The notes below the pieces were generated by a model that was not told where the DNA came from, made no database searches, and saw only the letters and a program-made list of their open reading frames with translations. Positions 17,043 to 24,543 of a stretch of DNA of 64,000 nucleotides are shown here, piece after piece (positions within the stretch are counted from its first letter, which is position 1; each line of letters opens with the position of its first letter). This DNA is from Sporosarcina sp. E16_8 (GTDB taxonomy: Bacteria > Bacillota > Bacilli > Bacillales_A > Planococcaceae). The stretch lies in assembly GCF_017347095.1 (NCBI RefSeq), contig NZ_JADPRZ010000012.1, positions 1-64,000 of the forward strand. The letters run 5' to 3'. The position numbers and the translations under genes are program-made.

Positions 17043-17756
17043 ATGAAACCCATTATTGGAATAACGACAGATTTTGAGGAAGACGGGAAGAATATATTAA
17101 AAAACACATATGTACAGGCAGTTATTCGGGCGGGTGGATTGCCTATTATTGTTCCAGTGGGGTTGGAGGAAGACGTTGATCAACTGGTCGAAATGCTTGA
17201 TGGTCTTCTATTGTCTGGGGGAAATGACATCAATCCGATGTTGTTTAATGAGGAGCCACATGCGCATCTTGGAGACGTTTCACCAAGCAGAGATTCAAGC
17301 GAGCTGGAACTTGCGCGTCGAATGCTCACAACGGGGAAACCGATTCTTGGCATTTGCAGAGGACTTCAAGTACTGAACGTCGCAGTTGGTGGAACATTGT
17401 ATCAAGATCTTGAAAAACAAAACGATGGCCCAATTCTTCAACATATTCAAAAAGCACCCAACACGCATCTTTCACACTATGTTCAAGTGGACAAAGGAAG
17501 TTTACTTGAATCGATTGCGGGGAGTGAACGTATTCAGGTGAATTCGTATCATCATCAATCGCTGAAAGATGTACCATCAGTTTTCAAAGTTACTGGTGTA
17601 GCGAGTGATGGAATTGTGGAGGCAATTGAAAGTACGGACGAACAATTCGTATTTGGCGTTCAATGGCATCCTGAAGCATTATCGGCAAAAGGGGATGCTG
17701 TTTCCTTACGAATATTTGAAAGATTTATTAGTGCGTGTGCTAACAAGGGGAACTAA
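17043..17756 (+). CDS. Gamma-glutamyl-GABA hydrolase family protein
   Basis: Class I glutamine-amidotransferase-like hydrolase (PuuD/YvdE type), 237 residues. The nucleophile Cys105 lies in GICRGLQ and the catalytic His209 and Glu211 in QWHPE, so the triad is complete. The family removes gamma-linked glutamyl groups, for example from gamma-glutamyl-GABA in putrescine breakdown. GKPILGICRG and NSYHHQS are typical of this branch and not of HisH, so it does not explain the missing hisH of this window. Start ATG follows GGGGGATAAGTGG. Last gene of the thioredoxin-dehydrogenase-hydrolase run. Confidence 0.88.
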   Translation: MKPIIGITTDFEEDGKNILKNTYVQAVIRAGGLPIIVPVGLEEDVDQLVEMLDGLLLSGGNDINPMLFNEEPHAHLGDVSPSRDSSELELARRMLTTGKPILGICRGLQVLNVAVGGTLYQDLEKQNDGPILQHIQKAPNTHLSHYVQVDKGSLLESIAGSERIQVNSYHHQSLKDVPSVFKVTGVASDGIVEAIESTDEQFVFGVQWHPEALSAKGDAVSLRIFERFISACANKGN

Positions 17757-17804
17757 ATAATATTCCAATGATTGTAATTAACGTTTAAACGAAAGAATAA
17801 TTGA

Positions 17805-17840
17805 ATAGAAAAAGCTTGGCAACTTGTCAGCTTTTTCTAT
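17805..17840. terminator. Bidirectional terminator
   Basis: ATAGAAAAAGCT (17805-17816) and AGCTTTTTCTAT (17829-17840) form a symmetrical stem with A and T tracts on both sides, between the convergent hydrolase and glycerophosphodiesterase genes. It overlaps the last codons of the latter. Confidence 0.85.
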
Positions 17841-18555
17841 CCAAATAAATCATCATTTTCTCTGGGTAATCAGTAAATAGTGCGGTTACACCGACTTCCC
17901 TTAGTGTTTTCGCGTACTTTTCTTCATTAACTGTGAAGACACGAACAGTGACTCCGTCTTCTATAACTTTTCTCATAGATGGACGGACAGCGGATGGTAA
18001 TGAAATATGGAGTGCATCAGCAGGGATAGTACGCAAATAATCGAGCGGGTCGACTAATACTTCCATGAACAAAGCGGCAGTTTCGATGTGCGGTGCAATT
18101 TTTTTTACAGCTCGAACAGCCTCATGATCAAATGATGAAATAACGACACGCGAATCGAGTTTCATCCTCTGAACCATTGCAACAACTTTCTTCGCCATCC
18201 CCTCGTAAGGGAAAATATCCGATTTTAGTTCGATATTCAGATGGAGAGAAGTCTCCGAGAAAACTACGAGTACTTCATGTAAAGTCGGTATAGGTTCACC
18301 CCGGAATTCATCAGCAAACCAACTACCGAAATCAAATGACCTTAACTCCGCAAGTGTCATATCTTTTACAAAGCCTTTACCATTTGATGTCCTAGCGATT
18401 GTTTCGTCATGAATGACGACCAGTTCACCATCTTTTGTCAAATGAACATCAAATTCCACGCCGTAAATAGGAAGTTTGGCGGCTTCATAGAAGGCGGAAA
18501 GTGTGTTTTCTGGATGTGTTCCGGACGAACCGCGATGAGCATAAATATCCATCAT
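17827..18555 (-). CDS. Glycerophosphodiester phosphodiesterase
   Basis: 242-residue cytoplasmic GDPD-family enzyme (YqiK-like) hydrolysing glycerophosphodiesters to glycerol-3-phosphate and an alcohol. Family residues are the catalytic HRGSSGTHPENT (His about 7, Arg 8, Glu about 15), EFDVHLTKDGELVVIHDE (metal-binding Glu and Asp plus catalytic His) and LNIELKSD. The start is placed at ATG 18555 (MMDIYAHRG) because the family begins there. The ribosome-binding site is weak, and a start at ATG 18567 or 18552 is possible. An upstream terminator and a candidate RNA on the same strand precede the gene. Confidence 0.9.
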   Translation of the reverse strand: MMDIYAHRGSSGTHPENTLSAFYEAAKLPIYGVEFDVHLTKDGELVVIHDETIARTSNGKGFVKDMTLAELRSFDFGSWFADEFRGEPIPTLHEVLVVFSETSLHLNIELKSDIFPYEGMAKKVVAMVQRMKLDSRVVISSFDHEAVRAVKKIAPHIETAALFMEVLVDPLDYLRTIPADALHISLPSAVRPSMRKVIEDGVTVRVFTVNEEKYAKTLREVGVTALFTDYPEKMMIYLDRKS

Positions 18556-18636
18556 TAGGACCACCATTCTTTTCTTGTTAGTGTAATATGTATTGAACAA
18601 CAACGCAATTTTAACCAGACTAGACAATGAAATTAG

Positions 18637-18670
18637 AAAAGGGATGCCCTCGATTGAGGACATCCCTTTA
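18637..18670 (-). terminator. Terminator ahead of the GDPD gene
   Basis: On the minus strand, AAAGGGATGTCCTC and GAGGGCATCCCTTTT pair around a four-base loop, followed by TTTTCTAATTTC. It lies between the promoter near 18945 and the GDPD gene, so it either ends a separate small RNA or acts as an attenuator of the gene. Confidence 0.85.
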
Positions 18671-18923
18671 TTTTGTCAGGTAACACTATATTTTTGAATT
18701 TAATTTTTCATCCCGATAATTCGGGGAATAATTTCCATAGAAAGGATAAGCTTTCAGAGCCGCGGTCATTGTTCCACTGGGTGCTTTCTAACTTAAGCAA
18801 CGTAAACCCTGCCTACTTTTACGTCCTTGCGACCCTTTAGTCGCGCCAGTGTGAATAAGTATTCTCAAAAACAGTACGTAGAATGCCAGATATTCAAATC
18901 TTAAGCATTACCTTATTGTTAAC
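18664..18923 (-). ncRNA. Candidate structured RNA, unassigned
   Basis: A 290-base gap without a coding frame but with a near-consensus promoter at one end and a strong terminator at the other implies an RNA of about 285 nt read leftward. Internally there is a GCGAC/GTCGC hairpin and several GC-rich conserved-looking blocks (CGCAAGGACGTAAAAGTAGG, GAAAGCACCCAGTGGAAC). I compared it by eye with RNase P, tmRNA, SRP, 6S and common riboswitch consensus motifs and found no match. It could be an independent sRNA or a long leader/riboswitch of the downstream GDPD gene. Confidence 0.5.
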
Positions 18924-18929
18924 GGAACT

Positions 18930-18958
18930 ATCATACCATGCAGTACTGAAAGTGTCAA
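18930..18958 (-). promoter_or_regulatory. SigA promoter of the candidate RNA
   Basis: Minus strand TTGACA (18958-18953), 17-bp spacer, TATGAT (18935-18930). It is near consensus and lies just downstream of ypsA, with no protein-coding frame directly after it. Confidence 0.8.
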
Positions 18959-18971
18959 GGAATCGGAAACC

Positions 18972-19517
18972 TTATTGCCATTCATTCATTTGCTCTTCTT
19001 CCGCAATCACTTGCAAGTCGTCCGCGCTGATTGTTAGAACTTGATAATCGGAACGTTCCGCATACTTTTCGGCTGCTTTTTTCACGAACTTTGGTGAGCC
19101 ATCATTTTCTTCGTCATAGACAATGAGTATTCCATCAGAATTGCGCATGAAAAACTTATCTTTTTCAATAAATTGCCACGGAGCTTCATAGGGTCTTTTC
19201 GTAAGGCTCGTATGATAGTCAGCTTTAGCGATAAGGGTATGATACTTTTCTTTTTTCATATCATTCCAGTTTTTCTCCTGGTCTATGAAAGGAGTAATAA
19301 CCGCGTATTTCAAATCTGTATATTCTTTTTTTAGATCAATAACGACCTCGGCTGCCCATGCTTCGATCCCTAGCTGACCGCTTATGATTACCCACTCCAA
19401 CCCATCATCCAGTAAGGCTACGAGCCGTTTTTCTAATGCTTTTTTTATAAAACGGACGCCTGGATGCTTGTCATCGAATATGCCGAGTTCATGGGGTTTA
19501 TAACCCGTGACCACCAA
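18972..19517 (-). CDS. ypsA: SLOG family protein YpsA (DUF1273)
   Basis: 181-residue cytoplasmic protein of the YpsA/DUF1273 family within the SLOG (SMF/DprA-LOG) Rossmann-like nucleotide-binding superfamily. Diagnostic stretches are VVTGYKPHELGIFDDKHPG at the N-terminus, WVIISGQLGIEAWAAEV (about 62-78, the phosphate-binding region), YHTSLTKRPYEAPWQF and IVYDEENDGSPKF. YpsA influences cell division in Bacillus and Staphylococcus and in several genomes lies near gpsB; gpsB is not adjacent here. The protein begins at an ATG or GTG-equivalent near 19517 and is flanked on both sides by candidate RNA genes on the same strand. Confidence 0.92.
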   Translation of the reverse strand: MVVTGYKPHELGIFDDKHPGVRFIKKALEKRLVALLDDGLEWVIISGQLGIEAWAAEVVIDLKKEYTDLKYAVITPFIDQEKNWNDMKKEKYHTLIAKADYHTSLTKRPYEAPWQFIEKDKFFMRNSDGILIVYDEENDGSPKFVKKAAEKYAERSDYQVLTISADDLQVIAEEEQMNEWQ

Positions 19518-19555
19518 TCGTTTGAGAATGATGTCCGCCCCCTTCGAATTTTTAA

Positions 19556-19605
19556 TAACAAAAGCGCAAGCGCCTGTCGCTCTAGGCGATGGAGTCTAGA
19601 CGTGA
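19556..19605. repeat. Dispersed repeat family 2, short copy
   Basis: AAAAGCGCAAGCGCCTGTCG followed by CTCTAGGCGATGGAGTCTAG. The second half recurs, inverted, at 37590-37617 (CTCTAGGCGTTGGAGTCTGG when reverse-complemented) and the first half at 37789-37823. The element probably forms part of mosaic intergenic repeats in this genome. Confidence 0.65.
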
Positions 19606-19660
19606 AATCTCTATGTTACAGCTTATCCACAGTACGTGATTTAATAGTTTCTTAAGCTAT

Positions 19661-19899
19661 AAAAAAAACTAGCCTCCAATGGAAACCAGTTTCGTTTGAA
19701 TTATTAAAATAACAGCCGCCTTTGCCGTATGGTCTTAGAAAGTTTTAAACCACCACTCCTCAAAGTGGGTGTTCGCAGAAACATTCCTGTATGTCCCAGT
19801 TATTAAAAGAACTGGGTATGCCATTCCTGTATCTAGGTAAAACTCCCGATTACAGCTTAAGGGTTAAAACTTAATATTTATACGCACAACGCAGCTTGT
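19661..19899 (-). ncRNA. Candidate structured RNA, possibly 6S-like
   Basis: A leftward RNA of about 240 nt with promoter TTGAAA-17-TACACT and a terminator hairpin (AACTGG ... CTAGTT) followed by eight T's at 19668-19661. It folds plausibly as one long irregular rod: AAGTTTTAACC near the 5' side pairs with GGTTTAAAACTT toward the 3' side. The apex is CCCAGTT/AACTGGG, and a small CCACT/AGTGG hairpin lies on the 3' side of the central bubble. This architecture resembles 6S RNA, the RNA-polymerase regulator, but I could not match primary sequence. Two copies of ATACAGGAATG flank the apical hairpin. Confidence 0.5.
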
Positions 19900-19905
19900 A
19901 AATAT

Positions 19906-19934
19906 AGTGTACATCATCCAATGCAAAATTTCAA
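19906..19934 (-). promoter_or_regulatory. SigA promoter of the second candidate RNA
   Basis: Minus strand TTGAAA (19934-19929), 17-bp spacer, TACACT (19911-19906), placing the transcript start near 19899. Confidence 0.65.
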
Positions 19935-20089
19935 ATGAAATTGATGGTAAACCATTGCAAAATAGTTGAATGGTTTCCGTCCCTAGTCTCGCGACAATGT
20001 TTCTGAACAAACTAAGAACACTCGTGAATTCAGTAATGGGCGTTCTTGGTTTTAAGTATGGAGTAAATATGTTGAAACTATGTTAAAAA

Positions 20090-20109
20090 GAACGTTCGTT
20101 TGGTATGAT
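20090..20109 (+). promoter_or_regulatory. Putative LexA box over an extended -10
   Basis: GAACGTTCGTTT at 20090-20101 fits the Gram-positive SOS operator (GAAC, four bases, GTTY) and abuts TGGTATGAT, an extended -10 element (TATGAT 20104-20109). Operator overlap with the promoter is what a repressor site requires. The downstream gene belongs to the YdjM family, which in E. coli is LexA-controlled. Confidence 0.5.
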
Positions 20110-20142
20110 AGAGGTAGGATTGGGGAGTGAAAATCGATATCG

Positions 20143-20253
20143 ATGTTGATATCAGTGAAATCATTGTTGGCTACAACAAAAGATGGGAAAAATGAAATAT
20201 GGGTAAACAAGCGAACCGGCGCCTTGTTCAAATTCCACAATAGAAACTCATAG
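20143..20253 (+). CDS. Possible 36-aa peptide, uncertain
   Basis: ATG frame of 36 codons (MLISVKSLLATTKDGKNEIW then VNKRTGALFKFHNRNS) in the leader between the putative LexA-controlled promoter and the YdjM-like gene. GGGGAG is upstream but about 15 bases away. A 22-codon GTG frame starting 20127 overlaps it. Amino-acid composition looks protein-like but no family is recognised. It may be a remnant or a leader peptide. Confidence 0.25.
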   Translation: MLISVKSLLATTKDGKNEIWVNKRTGALFKFHNRNS

Positions 20254-20325
20254 AATCCTGTTGCTTTAGTGACGAGGTGTTCAAACTAGTTACGTAAAGA
20301 TTTTTGATGAAAGAGGAGAATAAGT

Positions 20326-20805
20326 ATGACAGGGAAAACACACATCGTAGGCGGCATTGCAGCAAGTCTTGCTTATGCACAAATTACAAATTATGATCCA
20401 ATTATCATGCTTGGGGCAGGGATAGTTGGCGCGTTACTTCCTGACATTTGTCACAGTGGCAGTAAAATCGGAAGGAAATTTAAATTGATCTCGAAACTCA
20501 TAAATATGCTATTCGGCCATCGTACATTTACACACAGTTTGTTGTTCTTAGTCATCATCGCCACGTTACTAAATTCATTTTTGCCAAATGAAGCTGTGAA
20601 GGCAGGGGTTTTAGCGGGAATGGTGAGTCATTACGTATTAGACATGGCGACGAAAAATGGTATTAAACTGCTTTTCCCACTCAGTATGACAGTCCGATTT
20701 CCATTGACGACAAGAACCGGAAGTAAGGTAGAAAGCGCCGTTTTTAGTGTTCTAGCGCTTTTATCATTCTATTTTGGCTATGAAGCATTTGGTTATTATT
20801 TATAA
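20326..20805 (+). CDS. YdjM/YvsG-family membrane metal-dependent hydrolase
   Basis: 159-residue integral membrane protein of the YdjM (metal-dependent hydrolase, LexA-binding) family, close to Bacillus YvsG. Landmarks are MTGKTHIVGGIAA with a conserved His6, LLPDICHSGSKIGRK (Asp and His, about 38-52), FGHRTFTHSLLF (two His, about 65-76) and MVSHYVLDMATKNGIKLLFP (His and Asp near 105). These residues form a presumed metal site at the membrane face. Four or so hydrophobic helices. The start has AGAGGAGAA well spaced. A possible SOS operator lies about 220 bases upstream with no terminator between. Confidence 0.88.
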   Translation: MTGKTHIVGGIAASLAYAQITNYDPIIMLGAGIVGALLPDICHSGSKIGRKFKLISKLINMLFGHRTFTHSLLFLVIIATLLNSFLPNEAVKAGVLAGMVSHYVLDMATKNGIKLLFPLSMTVRFPLTTRTGSKVESAVFSVLALLSFYFGYEAFGYYL

Positions 20806-20886
20806 TTAAAGTCAGTTTTGAAAAAAACGATATTATAGCTCGTTATTTGTTAGAATGGAAGAGGTGATAGAGAGGGAGCATGAAAA

Positions 20887-21759
20887 ATGGCACTACAAAA
20901 ATTTAGAAAATCGGTCTTATTTGAATATATACAGATTATCTTTGGGGCTGCACTCGTTGGTCTAGCCTTCAATATTTTCCTGTTACCGTCGAGGCTAGCA
21001 GCAGGCGGCGTTTCGGGGATTAGTACAATACTATATGAACTCTTCCAATTCAATCCCGCTTACGTTCAGTGGCTCATTAATATTCCGCTACTAATACTAG
21101 GGGTCTTGCTTGTCGGCAAGGAATTCAGTATGAAAACGTTAGTTGGGACGTTTTTTGTTCCGTTTGTCATTTGGCTCTCGGCGGACATGAAGCTTTACAC
21201 AGACAATCCATTATTAAGCGCTATTTACGGCGGGATTATGCTGGGTGTTGGTCTCGGTATTGTCTACAGGGCAAACGGTTCTACGGGCGGTACTGCTTTA
21301 ATCGCTCAATTGGTCAAGAAATATACTGGCCTTTCGAGTGGGTTTTCACAGTTGCTTGTAGATGGATTAGTTGTGGTAACATCGGCATTTGTTTTCAACT
21401 TTGAACTTGCACTTTACGCAATGATAGCAATTTACGTTACGAGTAAGGTGATTGACTTTGTTCAGTTGCAAACATCGCCGACCAAATTGGTACTCATTAT
21501 TACTGATAAAGAAGAGAAAGTGCAAGCCATTATCAAAAATGATATCAATCGCGGATTAACGAAGATTAAAACAATAGGCGGGTATTCCAATCAAGAAAAA
21601 ACAATGATTCTTTGCGTCGTTGAACAATCGGAAGCCGTCTACTTCAAAAAACTTCTTCAAACACAAGAACCAACCTCATTTGTTATCTTCTTGAATGCGT
21701 CGGAAATACTCGGCCGTGGCTTTTCTAAAGCGCAATATGATGAAGACGATGTGAAATGA
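20887..21759 (+). CDS. YitT family membrane protein
   Basis: 290 residues: about five transmembrane helices (residues 12-190, DUF161/YitT_membrane), with the signature LPSRLAAGGVSGIS near the first helix and YRANGSTGGTALIAQL in the centre, then a cytoplasmic C-terminal DUF2179 domain (about 205-275; KIKTIGGYSNQEKTMILCVV and EPTSFVIFLNASEILGRGF). Several paralogues occur in most Bacilli; some are implicated in transport, without an established substrate. GAGAGGGAGC precedes the ATG. Single gene with its own terminator. Confidence 0.92.
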   Translation: MALQKFRKSVLFEYIQIIFGAALVGLAFNIFLLPSRLAAGGVSGISTILYELFQFNPAYVQWLINIPLLILGVLLVGKEFSMKTLVGTFFVPFVIWLSADMKLYTDNPLLSAIYGGIMLGVGLGIVYRANGSTGGTALIAQLVKKYTGLSSGFSQLLVDGLVVVTSAFVFNFELALYAMIAIYVTSKVIDFVQLQTSPTKLVLIITDKEEKVQAIIKNDINRGLTKIKTIGGYSNQEKTMILCVVEQSEAVYFKKLLQTQEPTSFVIFLNASEILGRGFSKAQYDEDDVK

Positions 21760-21766
21760 AATCGAA

Positions 21767-21808
21767 AAAAATGACCTGTTGCGAAAAATTCGCATACAGG
21801 TCATTTTT
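21767..21808 (+). terminator. Rho-independent terminator
   Basis: AAAAATGACCTGT and ACAGGTCATTTTT with an inner GCGAA/TTCGC helix, directly after the YitT gene. Confidence 0.92.
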
Positions 21809-21888
21809 GCTTTTGATAAAGGTTTTTTTACTTCATTTGTCGAAATAGACTGTATGTTGCAAACAATTTATTGATAGGAGGAATAGAA

Positions 21889-22338
21889 ATGACGTACAAA
21901 GTGGAGCAAGTTGAGGATTTAAAGGCAATTGATATCTCTCATTTAGTGAAGGAAAGCGAAACGGAGGGGTACCGATTTTTAACACGACTAGTCAATGATT
22001 ATGAGGATGGAACAAATACGTTCAACAAACCGGGTGAAGCGCTATTGTCCGTTCAAAATGAAGACGGGGAGGTAGTAGCTATTGGTGGAGTAAACCAATC
22101 GCCTTTTTCCGAAGATACACAAGTTGCACGTTTGCAGCGGTTTTACGTTTTAGATGATGCCAGGCGGAAAGGTGTAGGCTCACTTTTACTGAAAGAAATT
22201 GTTGACCATTCACGCGATGCATTCAAAGAAGTAACAGTGCGGACCGAATCTTCAAAAGCAGATGCTTTTTATAGGGCCAACGGATTCGAATTGGATGACT
22301 CTGCTTCTGAGACGACACATTTGATGAAGTTGCAATAG
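21889..22338 (+). CDS. GNAT family N-acetyltransferase
   Basis: 149-residue single-domain acetyltransferase. ATG 21889 has AGGAGG six bases upstream, better than the earlier in-frame codon. It contains IGGVNQSPF (beta3/4), LQRFYVLDDARRKGVGSLLL (motif A with RRKGVG acetyl-CoA loop, about 85-104) and a C-terminal FYRANGFELDD (motif B). Substrate unknown. It is the first of two adjacent GNAT genes, of which the second is broken. Confidence 0.88.
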   Translation: MTYKVEQVEDLKAIDISHLVKESETEGYRFLTRLVNDYEDGTNTFNKPGEALLSVQNEDGEVVAIGGVNQSPFSEDTQVARLQRFYVLDDARRKGVGSLLLKEIVDHSRDAFKEVTVRTESSKADAFYRANGFELDDSASETTHLMKLQ

Positions 22339-22416
22339 GCATTAGTAGAATCGTTTCTGTGCCTTGCATGGGAACGATTCTTATTTAAATGGTCGAATTT
22401 CGGGGGGGGGATTGGA

Positions 22417-22926
22417 ATGTTAATTCGCAAAGCAGAGATTGAGGATGCGGCAGGAATAGCGAAAGTCCATGTAGATAGTTGGAGAACGACATACAAAGGA
22501 ATTGTGCCGGATACTTTTTTAGATAATCTTTCCTACGAGCAGCGCGAGCTGACTTGGGAAAAGGGGATAAATGAGAATAATGTATACATAGCAGAAAATG
22601 AGAATGGTCAAGTCATCGGATTTTCTACAGGTGGAAAAGAGCGCACTGGGAAATACGAAGCATTTATAGGGGAATTATATGCGATTTATATCTTGAAGGA
22701 ATACCAAGGAAAAGGAATTGGGCGATTACTCGTCCAGTCTGTCGTGGATGACTTAAAAGAGAAGAAAATGAACTCGATGCTCATATAGGCGATAGATGAG
22801 AATCCAGCATGCCGTTTTTATGAAATGCTAGGTGGCAAGAAAATTGATACTGAAGAAATCGAAATTGCGGGAAATAAATTGAGTGAAATCGCATATGGAT
22901 GGGGTGATATAGCTGGTGATTTATAG
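22417..22926 (+). pseudogene. GNAT acetyltransferase with one nonsense codon
   Basis: Starts at ATG 22417 (MLIRKAEIEDAAGIAKVHVD, then SWRTTYKGIVPDTF), a recognisable GNAT protein with motif A at LKEYQGKGIGRLL. A TAG at 22786-22788 interrupts the frame after NSMLI, exactly where the family has Trp or Val (LIW-AIDENPACRFYEMLGG). The same frame then continues cleanly for 45 codons to TAG 22924, giving 169 codons in all. A single TGG-to-TAG change would explain it. The truncated product lacks the last strand and helix of the fold and is probably inactive. No other lesion, so the event is recent, or the base is a sequencing error. Confidence 0.88.
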
Positions 22927-23028
22927 TTGTATAACCGTGTGTGGGAGCCGAGCATATTGCGGAAGAGATTAATGGACTTCTCATGCGTTAAGGTTAGCTC
23001 AGCTAGTTATATTGAAAGGAAGATAATG

Positions 23029-23429
23029 ATGGGAGAACGTTTTTTTATTACAGATATAGAACGAGAAAAGGTATTGAAAAACTACTTTATACACGGTTTA
23101 CAAGGAATATTTAACGTATTTCCAAGTAAAGAAAAAGGATGTACAATATTGCCCAAGAAATAATAAAGCAATCTTAAGTGGATAAAGTGTATATGGTAAA
23201 AGAGATAAATGATCAATTGGTTACGATTTACCTTGATTTTGCGACAGTTAGACGATTTCTGATAGATTACCGTTTCATGATTCGAAGTGTTGATGGTAAG
23301 CAGTACTGGATTGATAGTAAAACACATGCAAATACATAGAAATGTGGAACAGAAAAATGTGAATTTATTCGTTGGAAGGTCCTGGATAAACATAAAGATT
23401 GGATTTCAGATCTTTATAAGAGTGTGTGA
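23029..23429 (+). pseudogene. DUF2087 family gene, frameshifted
   Basis: From ATG 23029 (GAAAGGAAG upstream) the frame reads MGERFFITDIEREKVLKNYF and FNVFPSKEKGCTIL, the typical start of a DUF2087 domain, and stops at 23163. A different frame from about 23154 continues with QEIIKQS, stop, VDKVYMVKEINDQL, DFATVRRFLIDYRFMIRS and DGKQYWID, the conserved RRxLIDxxxxxRxxxGxxYW end of the domain. Further codons after a TAG at 23337 run to TGA 23427. One frameshift and two nonsense codons make it a pseudogene. DUF2087 proteins are putative regulators. Confidence 0.82.
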
Positions 23430-23457
23430 GCAGTGTGAATTGATTAAGGAGTAGTTC

Positions 23458-24036
23458 ATGATAATTACAACTGAAAGAGAAATTATTGCTTTAATTCAAG
23501 AAGACAAGTGGATGATGAAACTATTGAAATGCGCCAAGTCATTGAATTTGCCTGATTGGTGGATATGTGCGGGATTTGTTCGATCTAAAATCTGGGATGT
23601 GCAGCACGGTATCGATGAAAGAACGACGATTCCAGATATTGACGTAATCTATTATGATCGAAAAAGTATTGAGAAGAGTGTGGAGAAAGAATACGAGAAA
23701 GCATTGATAAGGCTACTGCCTACTGTCCCGTGGTCAGTTAAGAATCAGGCAAGAATGCATAGTATTTATAATATATCACCCTATAGTTCATCTGTTGATG
23801 CGATATCAAAGTTTCCTGAAACAGCAACAGCTTTAGGAGTGAAATTAGATGTCCAAAACAATGTCATATTAACAGCCCCTCATGGTATAGAAGACGTTGT
23901 AAATTTGAGAGTAAAACCGACCCCTTCTTTTTGTGGGCAGAAAGAGCAGATGAAGATTTATGAAGAAAGAATTAGGGAAAAGAATTGGCAAGTTGTATGG
24001 GACAAGGTTGAGATTAGTAGATTGGATAGCAAATAG
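23458..24036 (+). CDS. Nucleotidyltransferase family protein (DUF925)
   Basis: 192-residue cytoplasmic protein of the nucleotidyltransferase-like family COG3575. Conserved elements are PDWWICAGFVRSKIWD (about 32-47), the presumed metal-binding IPDIDVIYYD (about 60-69) and WSVKNQARMH (about 93-102), followed by RVKPTPSF near the C-terminus. No biochemical role is established for the family. AAGGAG is eight bases before the ATG. The next gene starts 13 bases after its stop; both are followed by a DUF2785 gene. Confidence 0.85.
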   Translation: MIITTEREIIALIQEDKWMMKLLKCAKSLNLPDWWICAGFVRSKIWDVQHGIDERTTIPDIDVIYYDRKSIEKSVEKEYEKALIRLLPTVPWSVKNQARMHSIYNISPYSSSVDAISKFPETATALGVKLDVQNNVILTAPHGIEDVVNLRVKPTPSFCGQKEQMKIYEERIREKNWQVVWDKVEISRLDSK

Positions 24037-24049
24037 GAGGTCGTTTAAG

Positions 24050-24493
24050 GTGATTCAAGCAGCACAAACTTATTGGGATGAATTTTGGAAGGGCAAAGAT
24101 AAACCTACTTCTGTTAGCGCATGGATGTTTGGTGGTTTGCCTGATGAGCTAGCACAGCTTGTAATTGATGGAAAAAAGACAGCTACATGTTCAGGGCATG
24201 TTATATATGGGGTCGAAGATGAGCCATTTCCGAAGACAGAAGATTATAGCATTATTTTAAATAAAGGTGAACAGCCGGTTGCCATTATTAAGACTGTTGA
24301 AGTATCGTTCGTACAGCTGAATAAAGTGACGGAGGAATTTGCGATTTCCGAAGGGGAAGGCTCCTATGAAGATTGGAAATCGATTCATGAGAGGTTTTTC
24401 ACAAGTGAATTACAGAATCATGGACTTGAGTTTTCTGAGGATATGCTTCTTGTTTGCGAACGATTTACGCTGATTGATGTGAAGGACCAGTGA
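24050..24493 (+). CDS. ASCH domain protein
   Basis: 147 residues from GTG 24050, chosen for the perfect AGGAGG nine bases upstream; longer in-frame readings overlap the previous gene. The ASCH core (about residues 25-135) shows GLPDELAQLVIDGKKTATCS with the signature GKKTAT, DYSIILNKGEQPVAIIKTVE and a C-terminal EDMLLVCERFTL strand. ASCH proteins have a PUA-like fold and are thought to bind RNA or modified nucleosides; some hydrolyse N4-acetylcytidine. The role here is not known. Confidence 0.88.
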   Translation: MIQAAQTYWDEFWKGKDKPTSVSAWMFGGLPDELAQLVIDGKKTATCSGHVIYGVEDEPFPKTEDYSIILNKGEQPVAIIKTVEVSFVQLNKVTEEFAISEGEGSYEDWKSIHERFFTSELQNHGLEFSEDMLLVCERFTLIDVKDQ

Positions 24494-24543
24494 GGTAGGG
24501 AGAAGGCTTGTATTTAAAACTAATTATAGAGGTGGGAATAGAG

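Larger units (their letters stand above)
19518..20325. other. Long intergenic region with repeat, RNA and SOS signal
   Basis: About 800 bases without a confident gene. In order it holds a small repeat (19556-19605), a promoter- and terminator-bounded RNA on the minus strand (19661-19899), a short stretch with no assigned feature, a putative LexA box and promoter (20090-20109) and a weak 36-codon frame before the YdjM-like gene. Confidence 0.6.

Noticed and set aside
17043-17756. Could the glutamine-amidotransferase-like gene be the missing hisH?
   Set aside because: Its length (237), GICRG and QWHPE contexts are of the gamma-glutamyl-GABA hydrolase family, and it is far from the his operon.
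18700-18923. Cyclic-di-GMP, glycine, cobalamin, ZTP or lysine riboswitch
   Set aside because: None of the consensus cores could be laid onto the sequence by eye on either strand.
18664-18971. RNase P RNA, which lies near gpsB/ypsA in several Bacillota
   Set aside because: The conserved GAGGAAAGTCC and ACAGAA core motifs are absent and the RNA is too short.
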